A stretch of DNA of 64,000 bases from the NCBI RefSeq assembly GCF_000503775.1, contig NZ_KI629785.1, forward strand, positions 1 to 64,000, read 5' to 3'. Shown piece by piece: positions 25,591 to 34,598 of this stretch. The stretch is from Brevibacillus panacihumi W25 (lineage in GTDB: Bacteria > Bacillota > Bacilli > Brevibacillales > Brevibacillaceae). Positions within the stretch are counted from its first letter, which is position 1, and every line of letters starts with the position of its first letter. The notes beneath the pieces were generated by a model, which was given only the letters and a program-made list of their open reading frames with translations, searched no databases and had not been told where the DNA came from. The translations under genes were made by a program, and so were the position numbers.

Positions 25591-25627
25591 TTACCCCATT
25601 TCATCCGCATTGGGTGAAATGGGGTAA
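25591..25627. terminator. Bidirectional terminator between convergent genes
   Basis: Perfect 13-bp arms TTACCCCATTTCA (25591-25603) and TGAAATGGGGTAA (25615-25627) lie between the convergent ends of the membrane-protein operon and the kinase gene. Confidence 0.8.
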
Positions 25628-25639
25628 TTAGGTTTCTAT

Positions 25640-26992
25640 TCAGGAGATCGGCAACTTCACCGTAAAGGTAGTCCCCTTCCCTCGCACGCTGCTCGCCTCT
25701 ATACTCCCCTCATGCAAACGAACCAGCTCTTGCGAAATGGCTAGTCCAAGACCCATGCCGCCCTTATTGCGCGTACGAGCCTCATCTGTGCGATAAAAGC
25801 GGTTGAAAAGCAGCGGCAGTTGATCCGCGTCGATCCCTTCTCCGGTGTCGCTTACCTGTATCAGCAGCTTGCCTGTATCTGTCTCCCCCGCTCCAGTCTC
25901 GACTCTGACTTGAACCTTTCCGCCCACTGGGGTATAGCGCACAGCATTCACCAGCAGATTGAGAAAAACTTGCATCATCCGATTGGGATCTACCTCGACG
26001 AGTGGTATATTTGGTGCCGAAAGTAGAGTAACACGAATGAACTTATGCTCTGCATCCAATTTCACACGTTCGATACATCGCTCCAAAAGGTCCGGAATGG
26101 AGGTCCATTTTTTCTCCAGATGAAGCTTCTTTGCTTCGGCCAACGATAATTGATGCAGGTCATCGACTAGCTTCGTCAAGCGGATACATTCGTCTTGCAA
26201 AGACAACAATCTCTCGGGCTCAATCAAACGCCCTTCTTGCTGAAGCTGATCCAGTTTTCCCCGAATGATCGTCAGAGGCGTGCGCAATTCATGGGCGACG
26301 TCCGCTGTTAAATTTTTACGTACCTTCTCGGCTTGCGCCAACTGGGTAGACATCAGATTAAAGGCATTTGCCACCGTCGCGTATTCATCCTTCGTTACAA
26401 CTGGCACTTGAACTCCCAATTCACCCTGACCCAATCGATCGATCCCGGTAATTAACGCGCGAAGTGGAGCCGTAAGACGTTTGGATAAGAGAAAGGCAAC
26501 CCATAGGGACAGGATGACAAACAGGATCATCCCAACCAAAAGAACGAATATGCCCGAGCCTCTGATGCCGTAGTGCAGCTTCGCACTCTTGGCCACCTCA
26601 GCGTCGTAATAGACGAGAATAGCAATTGTATTGCCTTCCCACCTCAGCTTTTTGCGTATTCCTAACCCCAGCATCTGCTCGACGTCCACATATCCCGTCT
26701 TGATCAACGTACCCTCGGTGTCTTTCGCAAGAAGCGCATAGCCTACATCTTCCATTTGTTCCACGCCCGGGAGTTTGACGTCCAATTGCTCGACTCCAGA
26801 CCACGATTCCCCATGCTGAACATAATAATCCAAAAACATTTGGCTTAGTGCATTGATTTGAGGACTTCGATCATCATCCAATACCCCTTTGAGAATACCT
26901 GCTATCACGAACTGCGTCATCAGCCCATAGACAATGCCCATACCGACGATAAAGGAGGCAATGGTAAAAAATAGCTTGCGCCTCACACTCAT
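25640..26992 (-). CDS. Sensor histidine kinase
   Basis: 450 aa. Transmembrane segments at about residues 7-28 and 148-170 flank an extracytoplasmic sensor region of about 120 residues. A HAMP domain follows, then HisKA with DVAHELRTPLT (phospho-His) and an HATPase domain with NLLVNAVRYTP (N box), VSDTGEGID (G1) and GMGLGLAI (G2). Its start overlaps the response regulator stop as ATGA, so the pair is co-translated. It may control the membrane-protein genes on either side. Confidence 0.95.
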   Translation of the reverse strand: MSVRRKLFFTIASFIVGMGIVYGLMTQFVIAGILKGVLDDDRSPQINALSQMFLDYYVQHGESWSGVEQLDVKLPGVEQMEDVGYALLAKDTEGTLIKTGYVDVEQMLGLGIRKKLRWEGNTIAILVYYDAEVAKSAKLHYGIRGSGIFVLLVGMILFVILSLWVAFLLSKRLTAPLRALITGIDRLGQGELGVQVPVVTKDEYATVANAFNLMSTQLAQAEKVRKNLTADVAHELRTPLTIIRGKLDQLQQEGRLIEPERLLSLQDECIRLTKLVDDLHQLSLAEAKKLHLEKKWTSIPDLLERCIERVKLDAEHKFIRVTLLSAPNIPLVEVDPNRMMQVFLNLLVNAVRYTPVGGKVQVRVETGAGETDTGKLLIQVSDTGEGIDADQLPLLFNRFYRTDEARTRNKGGMGLGLAISQELVRLHEGSIEASSVRGKGTTFTVKLPIS

Positions 26993-27672
26993 GTTCGGTC
27001 ACCGAAGCGATAACCAAAGCCGTAAACGGTTTGGATATAGACCGGATTGGCCGGATCGTCCTCGATCTTTTTGCGCACGCGACTGATATGCGCATCGACT
27101 GTTCGTTCATCGTTCAAATAATCATCCTCGAGTGCGGCCTGTAACAGCTGCAGTCGACTGTATACTATGCCCGGCTTGGCAGCGAGTGTCAACAACAATC
27201 GATATTCTGTCGGAGTCAATGTAATTTCTTCTCCTCGTTTCCACACGCGAAGCTGAGCTTCCGAGATGGTGAGCTCTCCGCGGATCATCTCGACAGAGGC
27301 TTCGCCATGTCCTTCGAGTCTACGCAGGACAGAACGAATACGTGCCACCAATTCCCGTAACGAAAACGGCTTGGTGAGATAATCGTCGGCCCCCAGCTCA
27401 AGACCGATGATTTTATCGGTTTCGTCCGTGCGTGCTGTCACCATAATAATCCCCATATTGCCTGTTTTGCGAAGTTCGCGGCACACGTCAATGCCGCTCA
27501 TTTCCGGAAGCATCCAGTCCAGTACCACAAGAGACGGCCTTTGTTCCTTTGCTTTTTGCAGCGCTTCCCTCCCGTTAGCCGCAGTAATGATTTGAAACCC
27601 TTCCTGACGCAAGAAGGGCTCCATAAACTCCAGCACCTTCTCTTCGTCATCCACTAACAGCAAAGTATGTGG
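26989..27672 (-). CDS. OmpR/PhoB-family response regulator
   Basis: 227 aa from ATG 27672, chosen because GAGGAGG lies 9 bases upstream; the longer frame from 27717 would begin before the ribosome binding site. The receiver domain has the acidic pair VDDEE, phosphorylated Asp in LVVLDWMLPEMSG, and the Lys in LTKPF. The DNA-binding winged helix has LTPTEYRLLLTLA, VDAHISRVRKKIEDDP and YGFGYRF. The shared 22-bp site at 24478 and 27779 could be its target. Confidence 0.95.
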   Translation of the reverse strand, partial: PHTLLLVDDEEKVLEFMEPFLRQEGFQIITAANGREALQKAKEQRPSLVVLDWMLPEMSGIDVCRELRKTGNMGIIMVTARTDETDKIIGLELGADDYLTKPFSLRELVARIRSVLRRLEGHGEASVEMIRGELTISEAQLRVWKRGEEITLTPTEYRLLLTLAAKPGIVYSRLQLLQAALEDDYLNDERTVDAHISRVRKKIEDDPANPVYIQTVYGFGYRFGDRT

Positions 27673-27778
27673 CATGGTATACTTCCTCCTCTTCCTAGCT
27701 CCTCTATGAATCCACATTATACGTAAAAGAATCTTCGCAGGAAATGACCTTTTTCACATTTCATGGAAACCGTATATC

Positions 27779-27800
27779 TTCGTCATAAGTTCACAACATT
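27779..27800 (+). promoter_or_regulatory. Second copy of the 22-bp shared site
   Basis: Identical to 24478-24499. Here it lies between the divergent response-regulator and DUF6220-like genes, so a bound regulator could act on both. Confidence 0.6.
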
Positions 27801-27923
27801 TTGCTGTTAGTATCAGCTCAAGAACGAGGTTTCTCCCATGATTGCTGCCGGTAGCCGGCGCATGGTTTGCTTACCGGTTGGCTCGTTGAAAATCTTAAAT
27901 CTATAAAAGGTGTGATGAGATTC

Positions 27924-28313
27924 ATGGAGACCGAAACACTCAGTAGTTTTACCCGCGTATCAAGAATTGTTTTTCTTCTTTTGTCCTTTGTTTTGGCCAT
28001 CTGTATCCTTTTGCAAACGTTTTTGGCAGGTGCGGCCATCTTTACAGATCCGTCCATTTGGCGTTACCATGTCAACTTTGTGCATTTCTTCGAATTCGTT
28101 CCCCTCTTCATGCTGATTTTTGCTTTTTGCGGAAAGCTGCCAAAAGGATTCAAATGGATCAGTGGTGCATTATTGCTGCTCCTTTTCGCACAATACGCAA
28201 CCGCACATATTCCATCAATCTCTGCCATACACCCCGTTGTCGCGCTCGTTTATTTTTGTCTTAGCATGCTTGTCGTTCAACAATCATGGAGGTTCTGGAA
28301 ATCTTCTCGCTAA
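27924..28313 (+). CDS. DUF6220-like membrane protein
   Basis: 129 aa from ATG 27924 (AAAGGTG lies 11 bases upstream); in-frame ATGs upstream at 27867 and 27915 are less well placed. There are four membrane segments, with HVNFVHFFEFVPL and AHIPSISAIHPVVALVYF in the pattern of small DUF6220-type proteins. Function unknown. It may be regulated by the adjacent two-component system. Confidence 0.75.
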   Translation: METETLSSFTRVSRIVFLLLSFVLAICILLQTFLAGAAIFTDPSIWRYHVNFVHFFEFVPLFMLIFAFCGKLPKGFKWISGALLLLLFAQYATAHIPSISAIHPVVALVYFCLSMLVVQQSWRFWKSSR

Positions 28314-28347
28314 TCGGACTGGCTTCTGGTGGCGCTTGGAAAAGCAA

Positions 28348-28375
28348 CGACCCGTAGGATTTTTCCTGCGGGTCG
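28348..28375. terminator. Terminator between convergent genes
   Basis: CGACCCGTAGGA (28348-28359) and TCCTGCGGGTCG (28364-28375) form a 12-bp stem with one G.T pair around a TTTT loop. Confidence 0.75.
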
Positions 28376-28399
28376 GCTAGATGATCATTTGATCCTATG

Positions 28400-29107
28400 C
28401 TATTGGTTTAAAGCAGCTTCCAAGGCCACCTCGATCATTTCATGAAATGTTGTTTGACGCTCATCAGCGGAGGTCTCTTCCCCAGTCAGGATATGATCGC
28501 TTACCGTGAGGACGGAGAGCGCATTGCGCTTGTATTTTGCAGCCAAGGTGTACAACGCTGAAGATTCCATCTCGACCGCCAGCACTTGATAGCTAGCCAG
28601 CTTTTTGTACAGGTCCAGGCTTTCGCGATAAAAGCTGTCGCTTGTGAAGATATTCCCGACCTTCACAGGGAGGTTGCGGGAAGTGGCCGCCATGTAGGCT
28701 TTGTGCAGAAGATCAAAATTGGCCGTGGGGGCGAAGTCAATTTGGTTGAACAACAGGCGATTGGTTTGCGAATCAGTGGATGCGCTCATCGCGAGGATGA
28801 CATCTCGGACCTTGATGTCCTCTTGAATCGCACCGCATGTACCGACTCGGATGAGATTTTGCACATCGTAGGATTGCATCAGTTCGTTGATGTAGATTGA
28901 AATAGAAGGAACACCCATCCCGGTTCCTTGCACGGAGACGCGTTGGCCCTTGTAAGTTCCGGTAAAGCCGAGCATGCCACGCACGTTATTGTAGCAGGTC
29001 GCTCCCTCGAAAAAGGTTTCGGCTATGTATTTGGCACGCAATGGATCTCCTGGCAACAGGATTGTTTCTGCGATTTCTCCTGGCTTTGCTCCGATATGTA
29101 CACTCAT
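28400..29107 (-). CDS. deoD: Purine nucleoside phosphorylase
   Basis: 235 aa, the usual hexameric DeoD length. [44 protein letters not shown] and [10 protein letters not shown] are the phosphate-, ribose- and base-binding segments of DeoD. It splits purine (deoxy)nucleosides to base and (deoxy)ribose-1-phosphate. It is a single-gene unit. Confidence 0.97.
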   Translation of the reverse strand: MSVHIGAKPGEIAETILLPGDPLRAKYIAETFFEGATCYNNVRGMLGFTGTYKGQRVSVQGTGMGVPSISIYINELMQSYDVQNLIRVGTCGAIQEDIKVRDVILAMSASTDSQTNRLLFNQIDFAPTANFDLLHKAYMAATSRNLPVKVGNIFTSDSFYRESLDLYKKLASYQVLAVEMESSALYTLAAKYKRNALSVLTVSDHILTGEETSADERQTTFHEMIEVALEAALNQ

Positions 29108-29221
29108 GTGGATCTGCCCCTTTTCTATTGGAAAAAATAAGTCATACTAACATGGTACTACAAAATACGGGTCAAGGAAAATGAAACTGGTAATCAATTG
29201 CCAGGCTGTATCACAGAAAAA

Positions 29222-29246
29222 CCGTTGCCTCAAAAGGAGACAACGG
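29222..29246 (-). terminator. Terminator of the glycosyltransferase pair
   Basis: CCGTTG...CTC and GAG...CAACGG pair around AAAAG (29222-29246, one mismatch). TTTTT follows on the minus strand. Confidence 0.75.
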
Positions 29247-29254
29247 GCGAAAGT

Positions 29255-30040
29255 TTACCGTTCTTTTGTTCCTTCTTCGATTGAGGCGACATAGCGTACA
29301 GCCTCCAGATGATCGCCTAGCAAAAGCTTTTGTTGCTGCAATGACCCCAACCGTTTCTTTCTTCCACTGTGCCCTTTTTTCTTCAGTAATTGGTCGGTGG
29401 ACTGCAGTAGACCGGTCGACTCGACCCGCAGTCGGTTCTTAACAGCGATGGCATGCGCCAATGGGGGAATGAGCAGATGACGGACACCGATGCGTTCTGC
29501 TGCTGTTCGAGTGATCGCAAAGGGCAGATCAATCATAGAGGTCGTCAATTTCGACTGATCGAGTAACAAATTCAAATAGCTTCTTGCTGCTCTTGCAAGA
29601 TCGGGTGGATGCTGATTCTCCCGCAAGGCCACATCCAGACCGTGATAGCAGGCCGATACAAAGCGCTGAAGCTCCTCGGCTGGGATCACGGTCCCACCAT
29701 CCAGGAACAGCCAGACATCCCCTCTCGCCTCCCTGGCACCAATAGAACGCCAGACATCCCGCCCGAGGAAAAAAGGATAGACAAACGCCGTGGTCACCTC
29801 AGATTCACGGGACAAAATGCTGTCGATCGTCGAAGGGTTGCTGCCATGGACGATCAGAAGGATTTCTTTCGGGTACAAACGCTCGATTTGCTCCAATTGC
29901 TGCTTAATCGTTCTTTCGTCCTGACACACCTCGACGATGACGCTTAGCCGTTCCAGATTGTCGAGAACGTGAGGCTTTTGCTGCTTTTTAGCCCCTTTTT
30001 TTGGGGGACGAGTCTGCTTTTTTTGATTTGTGTGTTTCAC
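29255..30040 (-). CDS. GT-A-like glycosyltransferase, second of pair
   Basis: About 261 aa from GTG 30040, which follows GAGGGGG by 6-7 bases; the open frame extends to 30166 but would overlap the upstream gene by much more. A Lys-rich N-terminus (KKQTRPPKKGAKKQQK) precedes a GT2-like core: LSVIVEVCQDERTI, GAREARGDVWLFLDGGTVI (D-x-G-type metal site). It is shorter than full GT2 enzymes and paralogous to the gene upstream, whose GSREAAGEVLLFLDD is very similar. It overlaps that gene by 53 bp. The substrate is unknown. Confidence 0.7.
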   Translation of the reverse strand: MKHTNQKKQTRPPKKGAKKQQKPHVLDNLERLSVIVEVCQDERTIKQQLEQIERLYPKEILLIVHGSNPSTIDSILSRESEVTTAFVYPFFLGRDVWRSIGAREARGDVWLFLDGGTVIPAEELQRFVSACYHGLDVALRENQHPPDLARAARSYLNLLLDQSKLTTSMIDLPFAITRTAAERIGVRHLLIPPLAHAIAVKNRLRVESTGLLQSTDQLLKKKGHSGRKKRLGSLQQQKLLLGDHLEAVRYVASIEEGTKER

Positions 30041-30851
30041 CCCACTCCCCCTCTCGCATGCTTTCCCAATCCGAAGAACGATAGACGGAGCGAAAATGAA
30101 GATGGCCGGGTACCTGAAGCAATGGGCGAAAGCGTCCTCCGTCCCATAAACCGCCCCTGTCCCCATGCACCTCCATCCAGGTATTCAAAGCCGAGGTGTG
30201 ATCCGTTAAAAATCGCTTAGAAGCGACCTTCATTCCTGGTCGGCATTGGCCGCGCAAAACAGAGACTTTCATCTTTTGAAGGAACGCTTTTATCTGAACC
30301 ACTGGCGGAGATGAACTGGCAAATTCTAAGGTTTCCATAGCATACCGACTCAGTGCAAATGGGGCATCGTACAGAGAAGCCGAACCCAGCTCACCTCTCC
30401 CCGCGACATGATTAAGCAAAGATTGGGTCATTTTTCGCGATGAAGTTCTCGTTGGCAAGCGAGAGTCACGGCAAGCTGTCATAACGACATCTCCGCCTCG
30501 CCTGATTACCTCTACATAAGCATCGAGTTGCGTGGGTAAAAGCAATGGACGGTCATCGAGAAACAGAAGAACCTCCCCGGCAGCTTCCCTACTGCCGATC
30601 CTGCGGCATTCTTCTACGGAAAAGCTCTCGTCGACTGAAATCACGTTCCCCCCAGCCTTCTCTATTTTTGCACGTACGTCGGGAGAAAGCAGTGAATCTG
30701 GGCAGATCATCAGCACTTCGGTTGAGAAGGCGAGCTGCCTCGCTGCCCGAATGAGTGCGAACAGCCTACGATGCACGGCGAACACGGGAAGGATGACGGA
30801 CACATCTGGACCGTTCTGGTTTCCTGCGATCATCCGCATTCCTCCTCGCAT
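29988..30851 (-). CDS. GT-A-like glycosyltransferase, first of pair
   Basis: 287 aa. VSVILPVFAVHRRL starts a GT2-type Rossmann half and GSREAAGEVLLFLDDRPLLLP supplies the acidic metal-binding motif. No membrane segment. It overlaps the downstream paralogue by 53 bp in another frame. Such twin short glycosyltransferases occur near cell-wall genes; the D,D-carboxypeptidase gene lies just upstream. Substrate unknown. Confidence 0.7.
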   Translation of the reverse strand: MRGGMRMIAGNQNGPDVSVILPVFAVHRRLFALIRAARQLAFSTEVLMICPDSLLSPDVRAKIEKAGGNVISVDESFSVEECRRIGSREAAGEVLLFLDDRPLLLPTQLDAYVEVIRRGGDVVMTACRDSRLPTRTSSRKMTQSLLNHVAGRGELGSASLYDAPFALSRYAMETLEFASSSPPVVQIKAFLQKMKVSVLRGQCRPGMKVASKRFLTDHTSALNTWMEVHGDRGGLWDGGRFRPLLQVPGHLHFRSVYRSSDWESMREGEWGETHKSKKADSSPKKRG

Positions 30852-30942
30852 ACTCTACTCAGGCTTACTTATTTGTACAGTACGCAAGATTGGGTGAAAG
30901 GGACACGGCACATGTCTTTCACCTGAGTCCGGGTGGAAAAAG

Positions 30943-30988
30943 AAAAAAGTACAAAGCGACGGCCAACACCATCGGTTTGTACTTTTTT
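30943..30988. terminator. Terminator of the D,D-carboxypeptidase gene
   Basis: AAAAAAGTACAAA (30943-30955) and TTTGTACTTTTTT (30976-30988) form a perfect 13-bp stem with an A/T flank on both strands, so it can act in both directions. Confidence 0.8.
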
Positions 30989-30990
30989 CG

Positions 30991-32235
30991 TTACTCATAT
31001 ACTTTGCGATGCAAGTCGCGATTGCGCATACGACGTTTTCGTTTCCTTCTGACAATCGTAAAACTGATTAAAAACAGGTTAAAGCCTAACCAGACGAACA
31101 ATAACGCATAATACCAGCCGATCGACGGTGTCGTCTGCTCATCTGGATTTTCGGCTCCTGCAGCCTGCACCTGTCTTCCTTTTTTCGCAGCAGGTGGGTC
31201 AAGGCGGTGGAGCGGATACGATACAGTCAAGGGACCAGCTGCTATCTCCAGAACGTCATCAGCAGAGACATGTTCGTGCGCCTCTTCCCCGACAGGTACT
31301 GTAGCAAATACATCCTCCATGGGAGAATAGCGCACGCGGGCTTCTCCGTTTTCCGTCTGCTCTGTTACCGTATAGATTTTGCCTGACTTCGCGATTTGTC
31401 TGGTCTCGAAATGTTCAAAGCCATAATCCAGCATCTTCGTGATGTCTTTGTACGCAAGGTTGCTGGTTGACGTTTTCATCGTGACGGCGATGAATTCGGT
31501 ATCGCCCCGCTTTGCAGAACCTACCAGGGTATGCATCGCTTGATCCGTAAACCCATTTTTAATCCCTGTAGCGCCCTCATAATCGCGAATCAGCTTGTTG
31601 TGATTGATCAGCTCAGATTTCCACTCCGCTCCATCCCATGGCAAGCGATTGGTTCCGACGATTTTGCGAAAGGTCGGATTCTTCATCGCGTAGGCCGCTA
31701 TCTTGGACATATCCGATGCGGTAGTATAATGTTCGGGATTGTGCAGTCCGTGCGCATTCGTAAAATGCGTTTCGCTGACTCCGACGGTCTCTTGTAAAAA
31801 ATGGTTGAGCTCCTCGGCAAAAGCCTCCGTACTACCGCTCATATGCTCGGCAATCGCTGTCGCCGCATCGTTGCCGGAATGCATCAAAAGTCCGTATTCC
31901 AGCTTCTCCATCTTCACTTGTTCGCCTTCGCCCAGATAGACGCGAGTCCCTTCTTCGTATCTGGCGTTTTTGGATACCGTGACGATGTCTTCCGGGTTCC
32001 CTTTTTCGATCGCATAGATCCCGGTAGCAATTTTGGTGATGCTCGCTGGGTACAGCTTGGCATGCGGGTTTTTCTCATACAGGACTTGTCCTGTCTTGGC
32101 GTCAATTAAAATAGCGGATTCCCCGTTCAATGCCAAGGAAGCGGTGTCGAGATCCCCTTCTGCAAATGCTGCAGGAAGAGGTTGGCTCCATAAAAGGATG
32201 ACCACTACAAAAAGGTTCGTCAGTAGAAATCGCAT
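30991..32235 (-). CDS. D-alanyl-D-alanine carboxypeptidase (penicillin-binding protein 5/6 type)
   Basis: 414 aa. It has a signal peptide (residues 1-25), the catalytic SxxK in PASITKIATG, SxN in HSGNDAAT and a KxG triad in GIKNGFTDQAMH (K-N-G rather than K-T-G, as in some family members). The C-terminus has a hydrophobic segment (GWYYALLFVWLGFNLFLISF) and a basic tail, so it is anchored outside the cell. It trims the terminal D-Ala of peptidoglycan stem peptides. It is a monocistronic unit. Confidence 0.93.
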   Translation of the reverse strand: MRFLLTNLFVVVILLWSQPLPAAFAEGDLDTASLALNGESAILIDAKTGQVLYEKNPHAKLYPASITKIATGIYAIEKGNPEDIVTVSKNARYEEGTRVYLGEGEQVKMEKLEYGLLMHSGNDAATAIAEHMSGSTEAFAEELNHFLQETVGVSETHFTNAHGLHNPEHYTTASDMSKIAAYAMKNPTFRKIVGTNRLPWDGAEWKSELINHNKLIRDYEGATGIKNGFTDQAMHTLVGSAKRGDTEFIAVTMKTSTSNLAYKDITKMLDYGFEHFETRQIAKSGKIYTVTEQTENGEARVRYSPMEDVFATVPVGEEAHEHVSADDVLEIAAGPLTVSYPLHRLDPPAAKKGRQVQAAGAENPDEQTTPSIGWYYALLFVWLGFNLFLISFTIVRRKRKRRMRNRDLHRKVYE

Positions 32236-32309
32236 GATTGTTTATATCCTTTCCTTACGTGTCACTTTTTATCGTTTCTCACCTGCTATTTTGTTTTTGT
32301 TTGTACCTT

Positions 32310-33125
32310 TTACCCCAGGCGTTTGCCCAACAGATCATAAATCATTTTAAACTTTGGATTATCCTGGAATGCTTCTTCGAAACCATGCACATGCTCTTTG
32401 TACAAAGCGGCTGCCGCATCATAATCCTGTTTCACGTACAACGAGAAAATCTCTTCTAATTGTTCCTCCAAACTCAGGTCCACCGGCGGCGGGGTTAATA
32501 TTTCCTGACGCAGGCTGTTCATGAGGACGTCGAGCTGATGCGTGATCACGGATGCCTCATTCAATTGCTGGAGTACATCCTTCGGGATATTCCCGGCGTA
32601 CTTATAGCGAAGCTCATGCTCGTTCGTCGCCCAAAAGTTCATTCCGAGTGTACGGATTTGGATTTCACAAAACAAGGTGATTTTCTCACTGCCATGATAC
32701 ACCGTATACGATACGATCATATGGATGCTTCGATAGCCGGATGGCTTCGGCGTGGCGATATAGTCCTTGATGTCGTGGACGACGATATCTTCCCTCTCCT
32801 GCAAAAGCTGCTGTACTTCACGCACGTCATCCACATAACGGCAGACAACTCGCAGACCGGCGATATCGTTCACTTCCTGAGCCACCTTTTGCGGCCACTG
32901 TTCATCCGAGAAGTCGATTCCTTTTTCCTTTGCTTTATTGAGCAGGCTCTCCACTTTTTTGACTCTCCCGACTACAAATTCGATAGGAGAGTATCGGCCG
33001 CTCTTTTGAAAACCATACTTGATTCCTTTCAGCTTTAACTTCAGCTCATCGACGGCTTGTTCGTACGGTGCCAAAAAATGAACTAAATTGTTCAGTACCT
33101 TGCTCGGCACATGTGTTCCTTTCAT
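32310..33125 (-). CDS. relQ: Small alarmone synthetase (RelQ/YjbM type)
   Basis: 271 aa. The synthetase core shows YSPIEFVVGRVKKVESLL, DIAGLRVVCRYVDDV, PKPSGYRSIHMIV and EIQIRTLGMNFWATNEHELRYKY, close to B. subtilis YjbM, without an HD hydrolase domain. It makes (p)ppGpp from ATP and GTP/GDP. AGGAGGTG precedes ATG 33125. It is about 50 aa longer than typical RelQ, with an acidic, helical C-terminal tail. It follows the M23 peptidase gene closely, so they may share a transcript. Confidence 0.93.
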   Translation of the reverse strand: MKGTHVPSKVLNNLVHFLAPYEQAVDELKLKLKGIKYGFQKSGRYSPIEFVVGRVKKVESLLNKAKEKGIDFSDEQWPQKVAQEVNDIAGLRVVCRYVDDVREVQQLLQEREDIVVHDIKDYIATPKPSGYRSIHMIVSYTVYHGSEKITLFCEIQIRTLGMNFWATNEHELRYKYAGNIPKDVLQQLNEASVITHQLDVLMNSLRQEILTPPPVDLSLEEQLEEIFSLYVKQDYDAAAALYKEHVHGFEEAFQDNPKFKMIYDLLGKRLG

Positions 33126-33143
33126 GAAAAAAGCACCTCCTGC

Positions 33144-34022
33144 TTACTTCCAGAGGAAGGGCGAAGCTTCAAAAAACGGCTGCGGATTGACGTAGGTATT
33201 ACCGATCAGCATACCGTAATGCAAATGGGGTCCTGTCGAAAAACCTGTCGTCCCCATCAGACCGATCACCTGTCCCTGCTTCACTTCTTGTCCTACTTCC
33301 GCTTGCAGCTTGGACATGTGGGCATAAATGGAGAACACATTCAGCCCATGATCAATGATAATGGTGTTTCCTGTCAAGTAAATCGATTCTGACAGCACAA
33401 CCTTGCCGTCATTGCTCGCCATGATCGGCGTTCCTTCTTTATTGGCAATATCAATCGCGGCGTGTCGATTGGCAGGTACGCCATTCACCACCCGCTGGTA
33501 GCCGAACGGAGTCGTCAAACGACCTGTCGTCGGTTGAATGAACGGCTTGGTAAAGTAAGGAACGGGAGAAGATTGGGACCTAGCCGCTTCTATTTTCTTC
33601 TGGTCGGCGTTGATTCGATTGGTGTCTTGGCGCATGCTGTTCATTTGTTTGCTCACGGTTATCGAATCGATAGCAAATGTTTTTGCCTTTATCTCAAGTG
33701 GTGCCGAATACCGCTTATCCGCTGCTTCCACCATATAGGAACCCGGCTTTGCGTTGAACGGAATCGGAATAAACCGGACATACTCTCCTTGGGAGGGTTT
33801 TAAGTGATACGTCTGAGAAAAGAGCGTGACCGACTTCGATTGCTTGCTTCTCACCAGGATGACATCCCCAGGATAGGTGACAGCGGGGCTCACTGCGATG
33901 GAAACCTGCTGTTGCTGCCAGTGTGTAGCCGTTTCCTCAATGACATGCTGGGCCACAGAGCCTGTCCCATTGCTAACGGTCATCGTGGCAAACAACAGAA
34001 AATTGAGCATAGACTGTAACAT
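33144..34022 (-). CDS. M23-family (LytM-type) peptidase, exported
   Basis: 292 aa. A signal-like N-terminus (MLQSMLNFLLFATMTVS) is followed by an Ig-like/linker region. The C-terminal LytM domain has HAAIDIA (His and Asp ligands), YAHMS and HLHYGM, so all zinc ligands are present. It probably cuts peptidoglycan cross-bridges or stem peptides. GGGAGGGAG precedes ATG 34022. Confidence 0.93.
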   Translation of the reverse strand: MLQSMLNFLLFATMTVSNGTGSVAQHVIEETATHWQQQQVSIAVSPAVTYPGDVILVRSKQSKSVTLFSQTYHLKPSQGEYVRFIPIPFNAKPGSYMVEAADKRYSAPLEIKAKTFAIDSITVSKQMNSMRQDTNRINADQKKIEAARSQSSPVPYFTKPFIQPTTGRLTTPFGYQRVVNGVPANRHAAIDIANKEGTPIMASNDGKVVLSESIYLTGNTIIIDHGLNVFSIYAHMSKLQAEVGQEVKQGQVIGLMGTTGFSTGPHLHYGMLIGNTYVNPQPFFEASPFLWK

Positions 34023-34079
34023 ACGCGCTCCCTCCCATTTTCCAGTATATCAAAAGTGAAGGGAATTGAAAAAGAAAAA

Positions 34080-34101
34080 GAAGGCTGCACTGCTAGCCTT
34101 C
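34080..34101 (-). terminator. Terminator downstream of the 34111 gene
   Basis: GAAGGCT (34080-34086) and AGCCTTC (34095-34101) form a stem followed on the minus strand by a long T-rich tract. Confidence 0.75.
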
Positions 34102-34110
34102 TCCATGCCC

Positions 34111-34368
34111 TTACAGTTTTTTCGTGTAGTCGGCCATCATGTCCATGATCGATTGAACCCCGCTCAATACCTCGCTTGCACGCTTTGTCTTTTGAGAAAT
34201 CGTGCCGAAATCCAAACGCCCCTTTTTCCGGTCTGACCAGCGCTTAAACAGCTCATCTGCTGCCGCAGGATTGCTTCGCACAGACTGAACGCGGGAAGCA
34301 TCTTCCGAAAGCCAGGCTTCAAACTCCGGATGCTCGCGCAACAGGCGCTTCACTTCTTTTCGTTTCAT
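34111..34368 (-). CDS. Small helical protein, possibly YlbD-like spore coat protein
   Basis: 85 aa from ATG 34368, where the sequence becomes protein-like (MKRKEVKRLLREHPEFEAW); the open frame continues to 34539 but its first part looks non-coding and GGAG lies near 34387. RSNPAAADELFKRW and the C-terminal SGVQSIMDMMADY resemble the YlbD pattern (HP..., LF..W, then a terminal helix), a weak match. It lies beside a spore protein gene. Confidence 0.5.
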   Translation of the reverse strand: MKRKEVKRLLREHPEFEAWLSEDASRVQSVRSNPAAADELFKRWSDRKKGRLDFGTISQKTKRASEVLSGVQSIMDMMADYTKKL

Positions 34369-34508
34369 CCGGGGACTCTCACTCCTTTCAAAGGTGCAAA
34401 GAATGGTTTCCTGTTCGTTACACCATATGACTAGTCCGCGGATGTGCTTGTGTGTTTGCACCGTACTTATTGAAAAAGGCGTATGGTTGGGCTGTCCGTT
34501 CATAGGAA

Positions 34509-34532
34509 AAGGGGCCCCCGTTGAGGCCCCTT
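34509..34532 (-). terminator. Terminator of the SASP gene
   Basis: AAGGGGCC (34509-34516) and GGCCCCTT (34525-34532) form a perfect stem; TTTT follows on the minus strand. Confidence 0.8.
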
Positions 34533-34598
34533 CGCGCATCCACGTATTCAGTTTTGCACCTGTTGAAAACCGTGGTGCTGCTAATTCTTTGTCCGCTT

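Noticed and set aside
30991-32235. KNG instead of KTG as a disabling mutation in the carboxypeptidase
   Set aside because: The variant is tolerated in some family members and SxxK and SxN are intact.
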